This document shows positions 23,652 through 31,630 of a stretch of 64,000 nt of DNA, piece after piece. Where the stretch lies: positions 102,807 to 166,806 of the forward strand of contig CBIHNW010000009.1 of assembly GCA_966211795.1 (NCBI GenBank), in the 5' to 3' direction. The notes beneath the pieces were generated by a model. That model was not told the DNA's origin. It was given only the letters and a program-made list of their open reading frames with translations, and searched no databases. Numbering within the stretch: position 1 is the stretch's first letter; every line of letters starts with the position of its first letter. This DNA is from 21-14-0-10-47-8 sp966211795 (GTDB lineage Bacteria > Bdellovibrionota > Bdellovibrionia > Bdellovibrionales > Bdellovibrionaceae). Position numbers and translations under genes: made by a program.

Positions 23652-24821
23652 TTATCCGCAATAGACCGTTGGGCCATTTTGATAATGAACGGGAACTTGG
23701 CCTTTTTTGTTTTCTCCGTCTTGCGTGGTGAATTCAAATTCCAAAGTTCCATCTGTGCCGCCGGTTTTGAGATCGACCTTCAATTTGATGTCCTTCAATT
23801 CTTTGCAACCCATTTTGAAAGAACAATATGTGGCGTGGTACCCTTGCTCATACGATCGTGATCCTTTCGACTGCAACTGGTAAACTCCACCTTTTGAAAT
23901 CGGGTGGGAATCGCTCCACCAGTTGACGGAAAGCATGGGATATTCTTGCTCGCCGGCTTGAACCACGATTTGTGCGGCCGTTGCGTCGTTCGGTGCGCAG
24001 CTGTCGGTGATGCGCGCTTTGTTCAGGGGCGGTACGGCGACCGCCTTGGCGGCCGACAGTCCTTTTTCGCACACAGAATTTTTGCAGCGAAAAGGAAGTT
24101 GAATCGGGGAACAGGCAGGCTGTTGCGACCACTGCTGCGCGCAGGCCAGACGAAAATTGCTTTGCAGTCTGATAAACTCGTCGGATTTCATATCCGCATT
24201 TGCGGCTTGGCTCAAAATCATCGGCGGTTCGCAAGAATTGGGATGAACGTAGAAAGATCCACAGTCCGAATCCTGTTTGCAGCTTTTAGGAAAGGTCGAA
24301 ACTCGGAATTCAAATGCGCGCTTCGTTTCTTCGCAATTGAGCGGCAGTGAAAGCAAGCTTTGGACTTCGACCGCTTTGGAAAAGGATTCCTGAGCCCCTT
24401 GCGCGGCCAACTCAAAACAACCGTCTTTGTTTCGAGTGGTGAAAAGAATGGAAGTGAACGAGTTTCGGTTGAGCATGCCGTCGCGAAACTTGAACGCCCG
24501 GAAGCTTGGAGGATCGATCGGTTTGCCTTGAGAATCACGGAAGAATCGATAGCCGTGATCGGCGATGGAAATGATGGATCCTTCCAGCGACTTGTCGCCA
24601 CGATAGACTTTGTGGACCTGCCAGCGACCGCTTTCGTTGCTGCACTGAATTTTTGATTTTTGTGGGCTTGGGTAGCCCGAGAAAATAAAGTCGCTCTTGA
24701 CGATCAGCTCGTCACGATTGATGGTTTCAAAGACCGGTCTGCCGGCCCAGGTTGCTGACCCCAAAAGACAGGTTAAGATCACGGCCAGACTCGAAACGAC
24801 AGACTTGGATATTTTTTGCAT
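23652..24821 (-). CDS. Secreted cysteine-containing protein, unknown function
   Basis: 389 residues from ATG 24821, chosen because it starts a signal peptide (VVSSLAVILTCLLGSATWAG). A longer frame to 24956 has none. Ten or more Cys residues occur, for example CKQDSDCGSFYVHPNSCEPP and FRCKNSVCEKG, suggesting disulfides in the periplasm or outside. The C-terminal 80 residues are beta-rich and end VYCG. I do not recognise a family with certainty. No ribosome site is clear. The gene is divergent from asnS. Confidence 0.6.
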   Translation of the reverse strand: MQKISKSVVSSLAVILTCLLGSATWAGRPVFETINRDELIVKSDFIFSGYPSPQKSKIQCSNESGRWQVHKVYRGDKSLEGSIISIADHGYRFFRDSQGKPIDPPSFRAFKFRDGMLNRNSFTSILFTTRNKDGCFELAAQGAQESFSKAVEVQSLLSLPLNCEETKRAFEFRVSTFPKSCKQDSDCGSFYVHPNSCEPPMILSQAANADMKSDEFIRLQSNFRLACAQQWSQQPACSPIQLPFRCKNSVCEKGLSAAKAVAVPPLNKARITDSCAPNDATAAQIVVQAGEQEYPMLSVNWWSDSHPISKGGVYQLQSKGSRSYEQGYHATYCSFKMGCKELKDIKLKVDLKTGGTDGTLEFEFTTQDGENKKGQVPVHYQNGPTVYCG

Positions 24822-24959
24822 ATTTCTATTTCGACATTGGATCGGCCCGCTGTCTATGGAGACGAGTGGTGGGGCGTGTCGAAGGTCTGAATCGGGTTTG
24901 AGGAATGTGACTTTCAGGGTAAAGACAGTTAATTTGGCAGCTTCTTCAAGGGGCATGAA

Positions 24960-26351
24960 ATGAAAACGACACTGGTCAAATCACTGTTTCGAGAAACTGA
25001 AAAATACCTGGATCAAGAGGTCCAATTGTCTGGTTGGGTTCGAAAGATTCGCGATCAGAAAAGTTTCGGATTTATTGAATTGAATGACGGAACTTTCTTT
25101 AAGGGTGTGCAAGTCGTTTTCGACGATAAGATGGCGAATTTCGAAGAGGTCGCCAAGCTTTCCATCGCCAGCTCTATTTACGTCACGGGAAAGCTCGTGA
25201 AATCTCAAGGCGCGGGTCAAGCGTTCGAAGTCATCGCTTCGAAAATCGATATCTACCAAAAAGCTTCGGCCGAGTATCCCTTGCAGAACAAACGCCACAG
25301 CTTCGAATTTTTGCGCGAGATCGCGCATTTGCGCGCACGATCGAATACATTTTCGGCGGTCTTTCGCGTGCGATCGGTTCTGGCTTTCGCCATCAACAAA
25401 TTTTTCCATGATCAAGGATTTGTCCTGGTCCACACGCCGATCATCACCGGCTCGGATGCGGAAGGTGCCGGCGAAATGTTTCGCGTCACGACCTTGAAGC
25501 TGGATAAGCCTCCTCGCAACGCGGACGGCACGATCGACACGTCGAAAGATTTCTTCGGCAAGGAAACAAATCTCACCGTCAGCGGTCAATTGAACGGCGA
25601 GACTTTCTGTGCGGCTTTCCGTAACATCTACACCTTCGGTCCCACTTTCCGCGCCGAAAACTCGAACACCTCTCGGCATGCGGCCGAATTTTGGATGATC
25701 GAACCCGAGATTGCGTTCGCGGATCTTTCCGTGAACATGGACCTGGGCGAGGAGATGATCAAATACATCATCGGCTACGTCATGCAGGAATGTCCCGAGG
25801 AAATGGATTTTTTCAATCAGTACATTGAAAAAGGCCTGTTCGATAAGCTGAACAATGTCTTGAACAATAAATTTGCTCGCATCACTTACACCGAGGCGAT
25901 CGAGATTCTGGAAAAGTCCGGAAAGAAATTCGAATTCCCGGTCAAATGGGGAATCGACATGCAGTCCGAGCACGAGCGCTTCTTGGCCGAAGAGCATTTC
26001 AAGAAACCGGTCTTCGTGACGGATTATCCAAAAGAGATCAAGGCTTTCTATATGAAGCTCAATCCAGATCAAAAAACGGTGCGCGCGATGGATCTGTTGG
26101 CGCCCGGAATTGGCGAAATCATCGGCGGCTCGCAACGGGAAGACAATCTCGAGCTTCTCGAAGAGCGCATGAAGGCCGTTGGCTTGCATCCCAAGGATTA
26201 TTCATTCTATCTCGATCTTCGTCGTTACGGCAGCTTTCCGCATGCGGGATTCGGTTTGGGCTTTGAGCGCATGATGATGTACCTGACCGGCATGAGCAAT
26301 ATTCGTGACGTGATTCCGTTTCCACGAACGCCGAACAATGCTTTGTTCTAG
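24960..26351 (+). CDS. asnS: Asparaginyl-tRNA synthetase
   Basis: 463 residues, the usual length. N-terminal OB-fold anticodon-binding domain (about 1-110): VQLSGWVRKIRDQKSFGFIELNDG. Class II catalytic core: motif 2 around FGPTFRAENSNTSRHAAEFWMIEPE and motif 3 GFGLGFERMMMYLTG. The motif 2 residues and the FGPTFRAE signature separate AsnRS from AspRS. It charges tRNA-Asn with asparagine in the cytoplasm. AAGGGG lies about five bases before the ATG. No operon partner. Confidence 0.97.
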   Translation: MKTTLVKSLFRETEKYLDQEVQLSGWVRKIRDQKSFGFIELNDGTFFKGVQVVFDDKMANFEEVAKLSIASSIYVTGKLVKSQGAGQAFEVIASKIDIYQKASAEYPLQNKRHSFEFLREIAHLRARSNTFSAVFRVRSVLAFAINKFFHDQGFVLVHTPIITGSDAEGAGEMFRVTTLKLDKPPRNADGTIDTSKDFFGKETNLTVSGQLNGETFCAAFRNIYTFGPTFRAENSNTSRHAAEFWMIEPEIAFADLSVNMDLGEEMIKYIIGYVMQECPEEMDFFNQYIEKGLFDKLNNVLNNKFARITYTEAIEILEKSGKKFEFPVKWGIDMQSEHERFLAEEHFKKPVFVTDYPKEIKAFYMKLNPDQKTVRAMDLLAPGIGEIIGGSQREDNLELLEERMKAVGLHPKDYSFYLDLRRYGSFPHAGFGLGFERMMMYLTGMSNIRDVIPFPRTPNNALF

Positions 26352-26385
26352 GACCGCGGCCGAGCGTTTGCCAAAGTGACAAGAC

Positions 26386-27846
26386 TTATCGGTAAATTGC
26401 TCGGCAGGAGACGACAACAGGCTTTGAGCCTGCATAGCCTTGCAGGCGTCCGATCAGCTCGCCAGCTTGACTCTCAGATAAGCTTCCATTTTTTTTCATT
26501 CCATTGATGTCGTCATTCCAGAAGGCCAATCGGTCTTGGCGACGTGAGCTTCCTGAATCCGTGCTGTCGATATCCTGATGAGCCATTTGCCAGATGGCTT
26601 CAACCCGACTGTCTGGAAAGGCTTGAGCCTTTTCAGATGGCGGTTGAGATTGCGCGGAACCAAAGAAAAAGTCAGTAACCATTTGAAAGATATTTTTCCG
26701 AGGCGCTGGCTTCGGGGTGGACGTTCGGGCGACCGGTTGAACTGGATCTGCTTCCATTGGCGAAGACAATTTTTCGGATTTGATCCCGGCCACTCGCTCG
26801 GGAGCTGGCTTGGGAACGGGAATTTCAACATGCGCTAAGCGGGTGATTCGTGTCATCGGAAATTCGAACCCTTTAGCGCGGGCGAGATTTTGCACGGCCG
26901 GTAGAAACTGTGGATCATTCATAATTTGCAGTGCCTGGTACATCTCTGCAAACAAACTCATTCTTTCAGATTCCACTCGTGATTCGGCAAACTGAGGTGG
27001 TGGTCGGGCCTCGACGCCCTTTTCTGTTTTCATAAAACCATCGAACATTTCATGCCAGGCAGCTCCGTAGGCGAGATTGGTTCGAAGATAGACGGGACGG
27101 TAGGCTTCCTGTCCATTCTGATTGAAAATTTTCAGCTGTTGGGCTTCGAGCTGTTGGACCTGTCTGATATTTTCCGGCAAAGGATCTGATGAACCTAAAT
27201 ACACACCTAAAAATCCGATTCGTTGCAAGGTTTCTTGGGGGCTGATACCGGCACGGTTGGCTTCGGTGAACAAGGCGCGCATCAATTGGGTTGTTTGGCT
27301 TGTGGGGCGGAAGCTGGTTACGTCAGTCAGCACTTGTGGATACTCTTGAGGAACCGTGACATCAATGCCGGCCGTCTTCAAAAATTTTGCCAAAGTTTGA
27401 TGATACTCTTCCGTTCCCATTCCGACCTCGCGGGCTAAATTGGCGAACGAAGGGTTGCTGACATCCAAAAGACGGACACGTCCGCTTTGTCCCAAAGTTT
27501 TTTCAAAAAAATACTGAAGCGCATCTCCATAAAAACCGGCATCTCGTCCCATCACGTAATAAGTCGCGCCCGGCGTGATCATTTCGGATTCAACGATCAA
27601 TTTCACATAGTCTTGAAAATGGGCCGGGCGATAAGATCTCGAGGAACCAAAGACATTCGATGGGGGCAGATTGCCATGAAATGATTCCAGCAAAGCATTC
27701 TCGAATTCCAGAATGGTGGGCCGCCGGTCTTGTTGCATCAGCTTCTGTAGCGGCTCAGGTAAATCCGCTGCTGTGGCGTCATTGGCCGCAAATCCCAAAG
27801 AGCTCAGGAATAATAAAAATAAGGCCATTATAATTCGAGCGAGCAT
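26386..27846 (-). CDS. Secreted protein of unknown function
   Basis: 486 residues from ATG 27846, with GAGG five bases upstream. Signal peptide MLARIIMALFLLFLSSLGFA. The N-terminal two thirds are globular and mixed alpha/beta (MITPGATYYVMGRDAGFYGD, YRPVYLRTNLAYGAAWHEMF). A Pro/Ala-rich low-complexity segment lies at about residues 350-410, and a short C-terminal part ends VVSCRAIYR. No catalytic motif or family recognised. It probably acts in the periplasm or is exported. Confidence 0.6.
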   Translation of the reverse strand: MLARIIMALFLLFLSSLGFAANDATAADLPEPLQKLMQQDRRPTILEFENALLESFHGNLPPSNVFGSSRSYRPAHFQDYVKLIVESEMITPGATYYVMGRDAGFYGDALQYFFEKTLGQSGRVRLLDVSNPSFANLAREVGMGTEEYHQTLAKFLKTAGIDVTVPQEYPQVLTDVTSFRPTSQTTQLMRALFTEANRAGISPQETLQRIGFLGVYLGSSDPLPENIRQVQQLEAQQLKIFNQNGQEAYRPVYLRTNLAYGAAWHEMFDGFMKTEKGVEARPPPQFAESRVESERMSLFAEMYQALQIMNDPQFLPAVQNLARAKGFEFPMTRITRLAHVEIPVPKPAPERVAGIKSEKLSSPMEADPVQPVARTSTPKPAPRKNIFQMVTDFFFGSAQSQPPSEKAQAFPDSRVEAIWQMAHQDIDSTDSGSSRRQDRLAFWNDDINGMKKNGSLSESQAGELIGRLQGYAGSKPVVVSCRAIYR

Positions 27847-27961
27847 GGACACCTCGGGTTTCGTTCCCGCAGGCATGGAAGCAAACTGAAGACCTTCTTG
27901 GTGAGGCTCTAAAATTCATCTGAAATGCTGGAGCTGTCGACACTTTCGACAAAGTGACATT

Positions 27962-28090
27962 TCAATCGCGCACTTTGTTGAACCACAGTGGATTGGCTGT
28001 CAGCTTGGCCACCAAGCGGTCGATCGGTCCGTCTCCTGCCCAAGCAACGGACGCAGCACAGATAAGAGCGAGCAATGTCTGACTTCGCAA
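27962..28090 (-). CDS. 42-residue secreted micropeptide candidate
   Basis: TTG start at 28090 with AGGA about seven bases upstream, stop TGA at 27962. The product MRSQTLLALICAASVAWAGD... has a complete small signal peptide: Arg, a hydrophobic core, then small residues with a cleavage site AWA|GD. The mature peptide is 24 residues, amphipathic and basic/aromatic, ending PLWFNKVRD. It stands alone between lysC and the gene at 26386-27846, 50 bp after lysC's stop on the same strand. No homolog is known to me. Confidence 0.5.
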   Translation of the reverse strand: MRSQTLLALICAASVAWAGDGPIDRLVAKLTANPLWFNKVRD

Positions 28091-28140
28091 GATGAGTTCC
28101 TAATCCGGATGGACGGTCGGTTGATGGTTCTTAAAATTGA

Positions 28141-29370
28141 TCAGTTTCTAAGACTAAAAGCCGTTGCCAATTTATCGGCGGCTTTTTGCAGGTGCTCGTT
28201 GGCGATCACGGCGCTGATCTTAATTTCAGAGGTCGTCACCAACATCACCGGAATATTTTCTTGCGCCAAAGTTTTAAAGAAAGTGGCGGCCACACCGGGA
28301 TGATTTCGCATGCCCACACCGACCACCGAAATTTTCGCCATGGCTTCCATGGTTTCAACTTTGATCGAAGGGGTCAGAAATTCTTTTAGCACCTGCTTCG
28401 TCAACGCCACGTCTTCTTTGGTCACCGAAAAGGCCAGTCGTTGACCGCTGCCGGTGTCGCTCTGAGTGATGATGTCGACGATGACACCTTTGGTAGAAAG
28501 TCTCTCGAACAACTCGCCCAGGAAGCCCGTGCCCGCCGGAATGGGGTGCAATTCAAATACGTAAGTGTTGGCGTCGTGGGTGAATGCGGTGACAAGAGCC
28601 TGTTCCATGATTTCTCCTTCGGGGACGATCCAAGTTCCTTCGCGGGTTTCAAATGTCGAGCGCAAATGAATGCGAATTCCGTATTTGGCCGCGATCTCGA
28701 CGCAGCGGATGTGCAAAACTTTGCTGCCCAGGGCGGCCATCTCCATCATTTCTTCGAACGAAACTTTGGACAGCTCTTTCGCGCCCGGAACCAATCGGGG
28801 ATCCGCTGTGCAAACGGCCGCGACGTCGGTGTAGATTTCGCATTCTTTCGCGTTGATGGCTGCTGCCAAGGCTACGCCCGTCGTGTCCGAACCACCGCGA
28901 CCCAAAGTCGTGATGTTATCCTCTTCGTCGACGCCTTGAAATCCGGCGACAATTGGAATGATGCCTTGTTGGCAGAGATTTAATAATTTATCGCCATCGA
29001 TTTTTTGAATGCGCGCTTTCGAGTAGACCTTGTCCGTTTGAATTCCCAATTGGAAACCAAGCATGGCTTGCGCTTTGATCCCACGTTTCTGCAAGGCAAT
29101 CGCCAAGAGCGCGATCGAAACCTGCTCGCCCGAGGCCACTAGCATATCGTAAGCAGGACCACGATAGTCGGCATCAATTTTTTCCGCCATCGCCACCAAT
29201 CGATTGGTTTCGCCCGACATGGCCGAGGCCACAACGATCGGAACTTCGCCGCGTTTGAGATCGCCAGCCAAGCGATCCGCGACCGCTTCGATGCGTTCCA
29301 AGGTACCGACGGACGTGCCGCCGTATTTTTTAACCACAATGCGAGATTGGAGATCTTGAAGATTGCTCAT
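28141..29370 (-). CDS. lysC: Aspartate kinase (LysC-type)
   Basis: 409 residues from ATG 29370. Kinase domain opens VVKKYGGTSVGTLERIEAVA, with VASGEQVSIALLA and GRGGSDTTGVALAAAINA typical of aspartokinase; two ACT domains follow (FSVTKEDVALTKQVLKEFL and ISVVGVGMRNHPGVAATFF). Family knowledge: first step of the lysine/threonine/methionine pathway, ATP + aspartate to aspartyl phosphate, feedback-controlled by amino acids through the ACT domains. It is a monofunctional enzyme without a fused homoserine dehydrogenase. The upstream region holds a 26-bp palindrome about 190 bp from the start. No lysine riboswitch pattern was recognised. Confidence 0.95.
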   Translation of the reverse strand: MSNLQDLQSRIVVKKYGGTSVGTLERIEAVADRLAGDLKRGEVPIVVASAMSGETNRLVAMAEKIDADYRGPAYDMLVASGEQVSIALLAIALQKRGIKAQAMLGFQLGIQTDKVYSKARIQKIDGDKLLNLCQQGIIPIVAGFQGVDEEDNITTLGRGGSDTTGVALAAAINAKECEIYTDVAAVCTADPRLVPGAKELSKVSFEEMMEMAALGSKVLHIRCVEIAAKYGIRIHLRSTFETREGTWIVPEGEIMEQALVTAFTHDANTYVFELHPIPAGTGFLGELFERLSTKGVIVDIITQSDTGSGQRLAFSVTKEDVALTKQVLKEFLTPSIKVETMEAMAKISVVGVGMRNHPGVAATFFKTLAQENIPVMLVTTSEIKISAVIANEHLQKAADKLATAFSLRN

Positions 29371-29388
29371 GCAGCTCAAAAATTTAGC

Positions 29389-29724
29389 TTAGACCCCAAC
29401 GCTTGAGAAGAAATATTTGATTATGACCAATATTGAAAATGAGTCGAGCTTTTGTTCGAATTTCAGATTGAATGGACCGGCCTGACTTGGATGCTCGAGC
29501 CGGACGAGGCCGCAGTCTTTCAGCTGAAGACCGGATGTCTCGTCGAAGGCCCTTACTTTTAACTCAACCAATTGGTTGAGTTAACTCTAAGGCCTGAAAT
29601 TTAACTCCAAGACCCGACATGAGAAGAAGCGAGACTCCCGGCATAACCGAGTTGTCACACAATGCGCCATCAATCTCGAAGTTGTAAAAGTGCAGGTGAA
29701 AGTCGCCGCCGGTGGACTTGAATT
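29389..29724 (-). pseudogene. Coding-like remnant in two frames between fxsA and lysC
   Basis: After the fxsA stop, one minus-strand frame reads sensibly (FHLHFYNFEIDGALCDNSV ... FQALELTQPIG) to a stop near 29562. The next frame then continues with VELKVRAFDETSGLQLKDC ... FNLKFEQKLDSF to 29389. Joined at the junction they would give about 110 residues of beta-rich protein. No start codon with a ribosome site is visible. The junction falls inside the 26-bp palindrome. It could be a decayed gene, a frameshifted one, or coincidence. Confidence 0.25.
29559..29584. promoter_or_regulatory. 26-bp perfect palindrome upstream of lysC
   Basis: TTAACTCAACCAA/TTGGTTGAGTTAA is self-complementary with no loop, which suits a dimeric DNA-binding protein better than a terminator. 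It contains CAACCAATTG, also found upstream of the tetR gene at 36024-36033. Confidence 0.45.
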
Positions 29725-30234
29725 TTAGTCCTGATCTTTGCGCTCGTGCGTGATCTCGATGGGTTCGATGTCCACGACTTGTGCGTCTCGTTCCACACCC
29801 GTGCCAAAGCTTGGACCGCCAGCGCCGAAACCCGGTCCGCCGGCGCCAGGTCGGCCGAAGCCGTGAACGAAAACTCGTCCGCGAAGAAGGCCTTTGGCGA
29901 ACATCGCTTTGAGATACCAGACCAGCAGATGACGAGTGCCAGGCAGGATGCACAAGATGCCCAGGACATCCGAGATAATTCCCGGAATCAAAAGCAGCAA
30001 GCCGCCGACCACCACCAGCGATCGATGCAAAATCTGGTTGGTGGGAAGTTTTCCCTGCACGATGTTTTGTTGAAAACTTTGAAGCGTTGCTTTGCCCTGA
30101 ATCTTCATGATCAGGATGCCCAGGATTCCCGAAAGAAAAACCAGAAAGAGAGCGTCGGCAAAACTGTAAGCTTCGATGAATTTGTAAAACACGTACAGTT
30201 CAGCGAAGGGATAAAGCAAAAACAGGAATAGCAT
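29725..30234 (-). CDS. fxsA: FxsA family membrane protein
   Basis: 169 residues. The FxsA core covers about residues 1-115. It contains LFLFLLYPFAELYVFYKFIEA, DALFLVFLSGILGILIMKIQG, and the paired helices VVVGGLLLLIPGIISDVLGILCILPGT. Family knowledge: inner-membrane protein named for suppressing F exclusion of phage T7; its physiological role is uncertain. A Gly/Pro/Phe-rich C-terminal tail (about 120-150) is longer than in E. coli. Start ATG 30234 directly follows the xth stop, with GGAG upstream; the two genes form an operon. Confidence 0.85.
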   Translation of the reverse strand: MLFLFLLYPFAELYVFYKFIEAYSFADALFLVFLSGILGILIMKIQGKATLQSFQQNIVQGKLPTNQILHRSLVVVGGLLLLIPGIISDVLGILCILPGTRHLLVWYLKAMFAKGLLRGRVFVHGFGRPGAGGPGFGAGGPSFGTGVERDAQVVDIEPIEITHERKDQD

Positions 30235-31014
30235 CTAGAACTCCAGCTCGGCGATGACGGGGCAGTGATCCGAGCCTTCGACTTGATCTAAAATATCCGC
30301 CGAGCGCAGATTTTTTTCCAAGTTTTTCGAAACACAGACGTAATCGATGCGCCAACCGCGGTTGGTCGGTCGCGCGAGCTCGCGGTACGACCACCAGCTG
30401 TAGCGATGTTGCTCTTTCGGGTGAAAGTGGCGAAAGGTATCGATAAAGCCAAGCTTCAGAAAGCTATCGAACCAGGCGCGCTCTTCCGGCAAGAAACCGC
30501 TTTCCTCGGCCAGACGAACTGGATCGTAAATATCGATCTCGCGGTGAGCGACGTTGTAATCTCCGACCACGATCACGGGACGGCCTTTTTTCAATTTTTC
30601 GGCGAGGTGATCATTCAGATCTTTCAAAAATTTCTGTTTGAAATTGTGGCGAACGTCACCGGAGCCGCCATTCGGGAAATAGATGTTGTAAAGATCAAAG
30701 TAGCCATGTTCGGTGATGACGAAACGTCCTTCCGAGTCGTACTCGTGCACATCGATACCGGTCGAGACACTCAAAGGCTCCGGATGCACGAACGTCGCGA
30801 CCCCGGAATATCCTTTGCGCACGGCCGAAGACCAGTAGCTGTTTGCGTAACCTAATTTTCGCAAAGGTTCTTCAACCTGTTCGATGTTGGCCTTCACCTC
30901 TTGCAAACACAAGATGTCGGGCTTTTCATCCTTCACGAAATCGAGCAGACCTTTTTTCGAGCTCGCTCGAATGCCATTCACATTCCAAGAGACCAGTTTG
31001 ACTTTATCAGACAT
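30235..31014 (-). CDS. xth: Exodeoxyribonuclease III / AP endonuclease, copy 1
   Basis: 259 residues from ATG 31014. Exonuclease III signatures: LVSWNVNGIRASSKKG, CLQEVKAN, YNVAHREIDIYDP, GWRIDYVCVSK and the terminal GSDHCPVIAELEF. All metal and catalytic residues (Asn, Glu, Asp-x-Asn, Asp-His) are in place. It incises DNA at abasic sites and removes 3' blocks in base-excision repair. A second copy lies at 33812-34573. Cotranscribed with fxsA, whose start abuts this stop. Confidence 0.93.
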   Translation of the reverse strand: MSDKVKLVSWNVNGIRASSKKGLLDFVKDEKPDILCLQEVKANIEQVEEPLRKLGYANSYWSSAVRKGYSGVATFVHPEPLSVSTGIDVHEYDSEGRFVITEHGYFDLYNIYFPNGGSGDVRHNFKQKFLKDLNDHLAEKLKKGRPVIVVGDYNVAHREIDIYDPVRLAEESGFLPEERAWFDSFLKLGFIDTFRHFHPKEQHRYSWWSYRELARPTNRGWRIDYVCVSKNLEKNLRSADILDQVEGSDHCPVIAELEF

Positions 31015-31099
31015 GGCCAAGTCTTGGCTTATTTCTCTTTCTATGGCAACAACATGAGAGCTGCTTTTTCAAAACTCATCATTAACGCAAGGAGTAATT

Positions 31100-31627
31100 A
31101 TGCCGATGATCGATCAGCCCGCACCACAGTTTGAAACTCAGGCCGTCGTCGATGGTGGCGAGTTCAAAAGAATTGCACTTTCCGATTACAAAGGAAAATG
31201 GGTTGTCTTGTTTTTCTACCCTCTGGATTTCACATTTGTTTGCCCGACCGAGATCACTCAGTTCCGCGACAAATTGGCCGAATTCAAAGCGGCGAAAGCG
31301 GAAGTCATCGGTTGCTCGGTGGATTCAGTTCATTCGCACAAGCGTTGGTTGAAAGATGATTTGGGAGATCTGGGTTATCCGTTGATGGCCGATCTGACCA
31401 AACGCATTTCTCGTGATTACGGCGTCTTGATGGAAGCGGCGGGCATCGCGACTCGTGGAACTTTCATTATCGATCCAGAGCAAAAGATCCAGTACATGGG
31501 CATTCACAACACATCTGTCGGCCGTGATGCGGACGAAATCATTCGTGTTCTGAACGGCTTGCAATCGGGTGAGCTTTGCGGCGCCGGTTGGAAAAAAGGC
31601 AAAAGCCACGTCAAGCCTGGAAAATAA
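31100..31627 (+). CDS. 2-Cys peroxiredoxin (AhpC/TSA family)
   Basis: 175 residues, cytoplasmic. Thioredoxin fold with the peroxidatic Cys in FYPLDFTFVCPTE and the resolving Cys in GELCGAGW near the C-terminus, the typical 2-Cys arrangement. Family knowledge: reduces hydrogen peroxide and organic hydroperoxides, recycled by thioredoxin or AhpF. AAGGAG is five bases upstream of the ATG. The resolving-Cys context differs from the common VCP motif. The next gene starts 3 bp after the stop, so an operon with the ATP-grasp-like gene is likely. Confidence 0.93.
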   Translation: MPMIDQPAPQFETQAVVDGGEFKRIALSDYKGKWVVLFFYPLDFTFVCPTEITQFRDKLAEFKAAKAEVIGCSVDSVHSHKRWLKDDLGDLGYPLMADLTKRISRDYGVLMEAAGIATRGTFIIDPEQKIQYMGIHNTSVGRDADEIIRVLNGLQSGELCGAGWKKGKSHVKPGK

Positions 31628-31630
31628 TCT

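Noticed and set aside
24981..26189. 402-residue minus-strand frame inside asnS
   Set aside because: Antisense shadow of asnS, a certain gene; no ribosome site and unnatural composition.
29371..29724. Lysine riboswitch upstream of lysC
   Set aside because: No set of long helices or conserved core was seen; the only structure is the loopless palindrome and a possible gene remnant.
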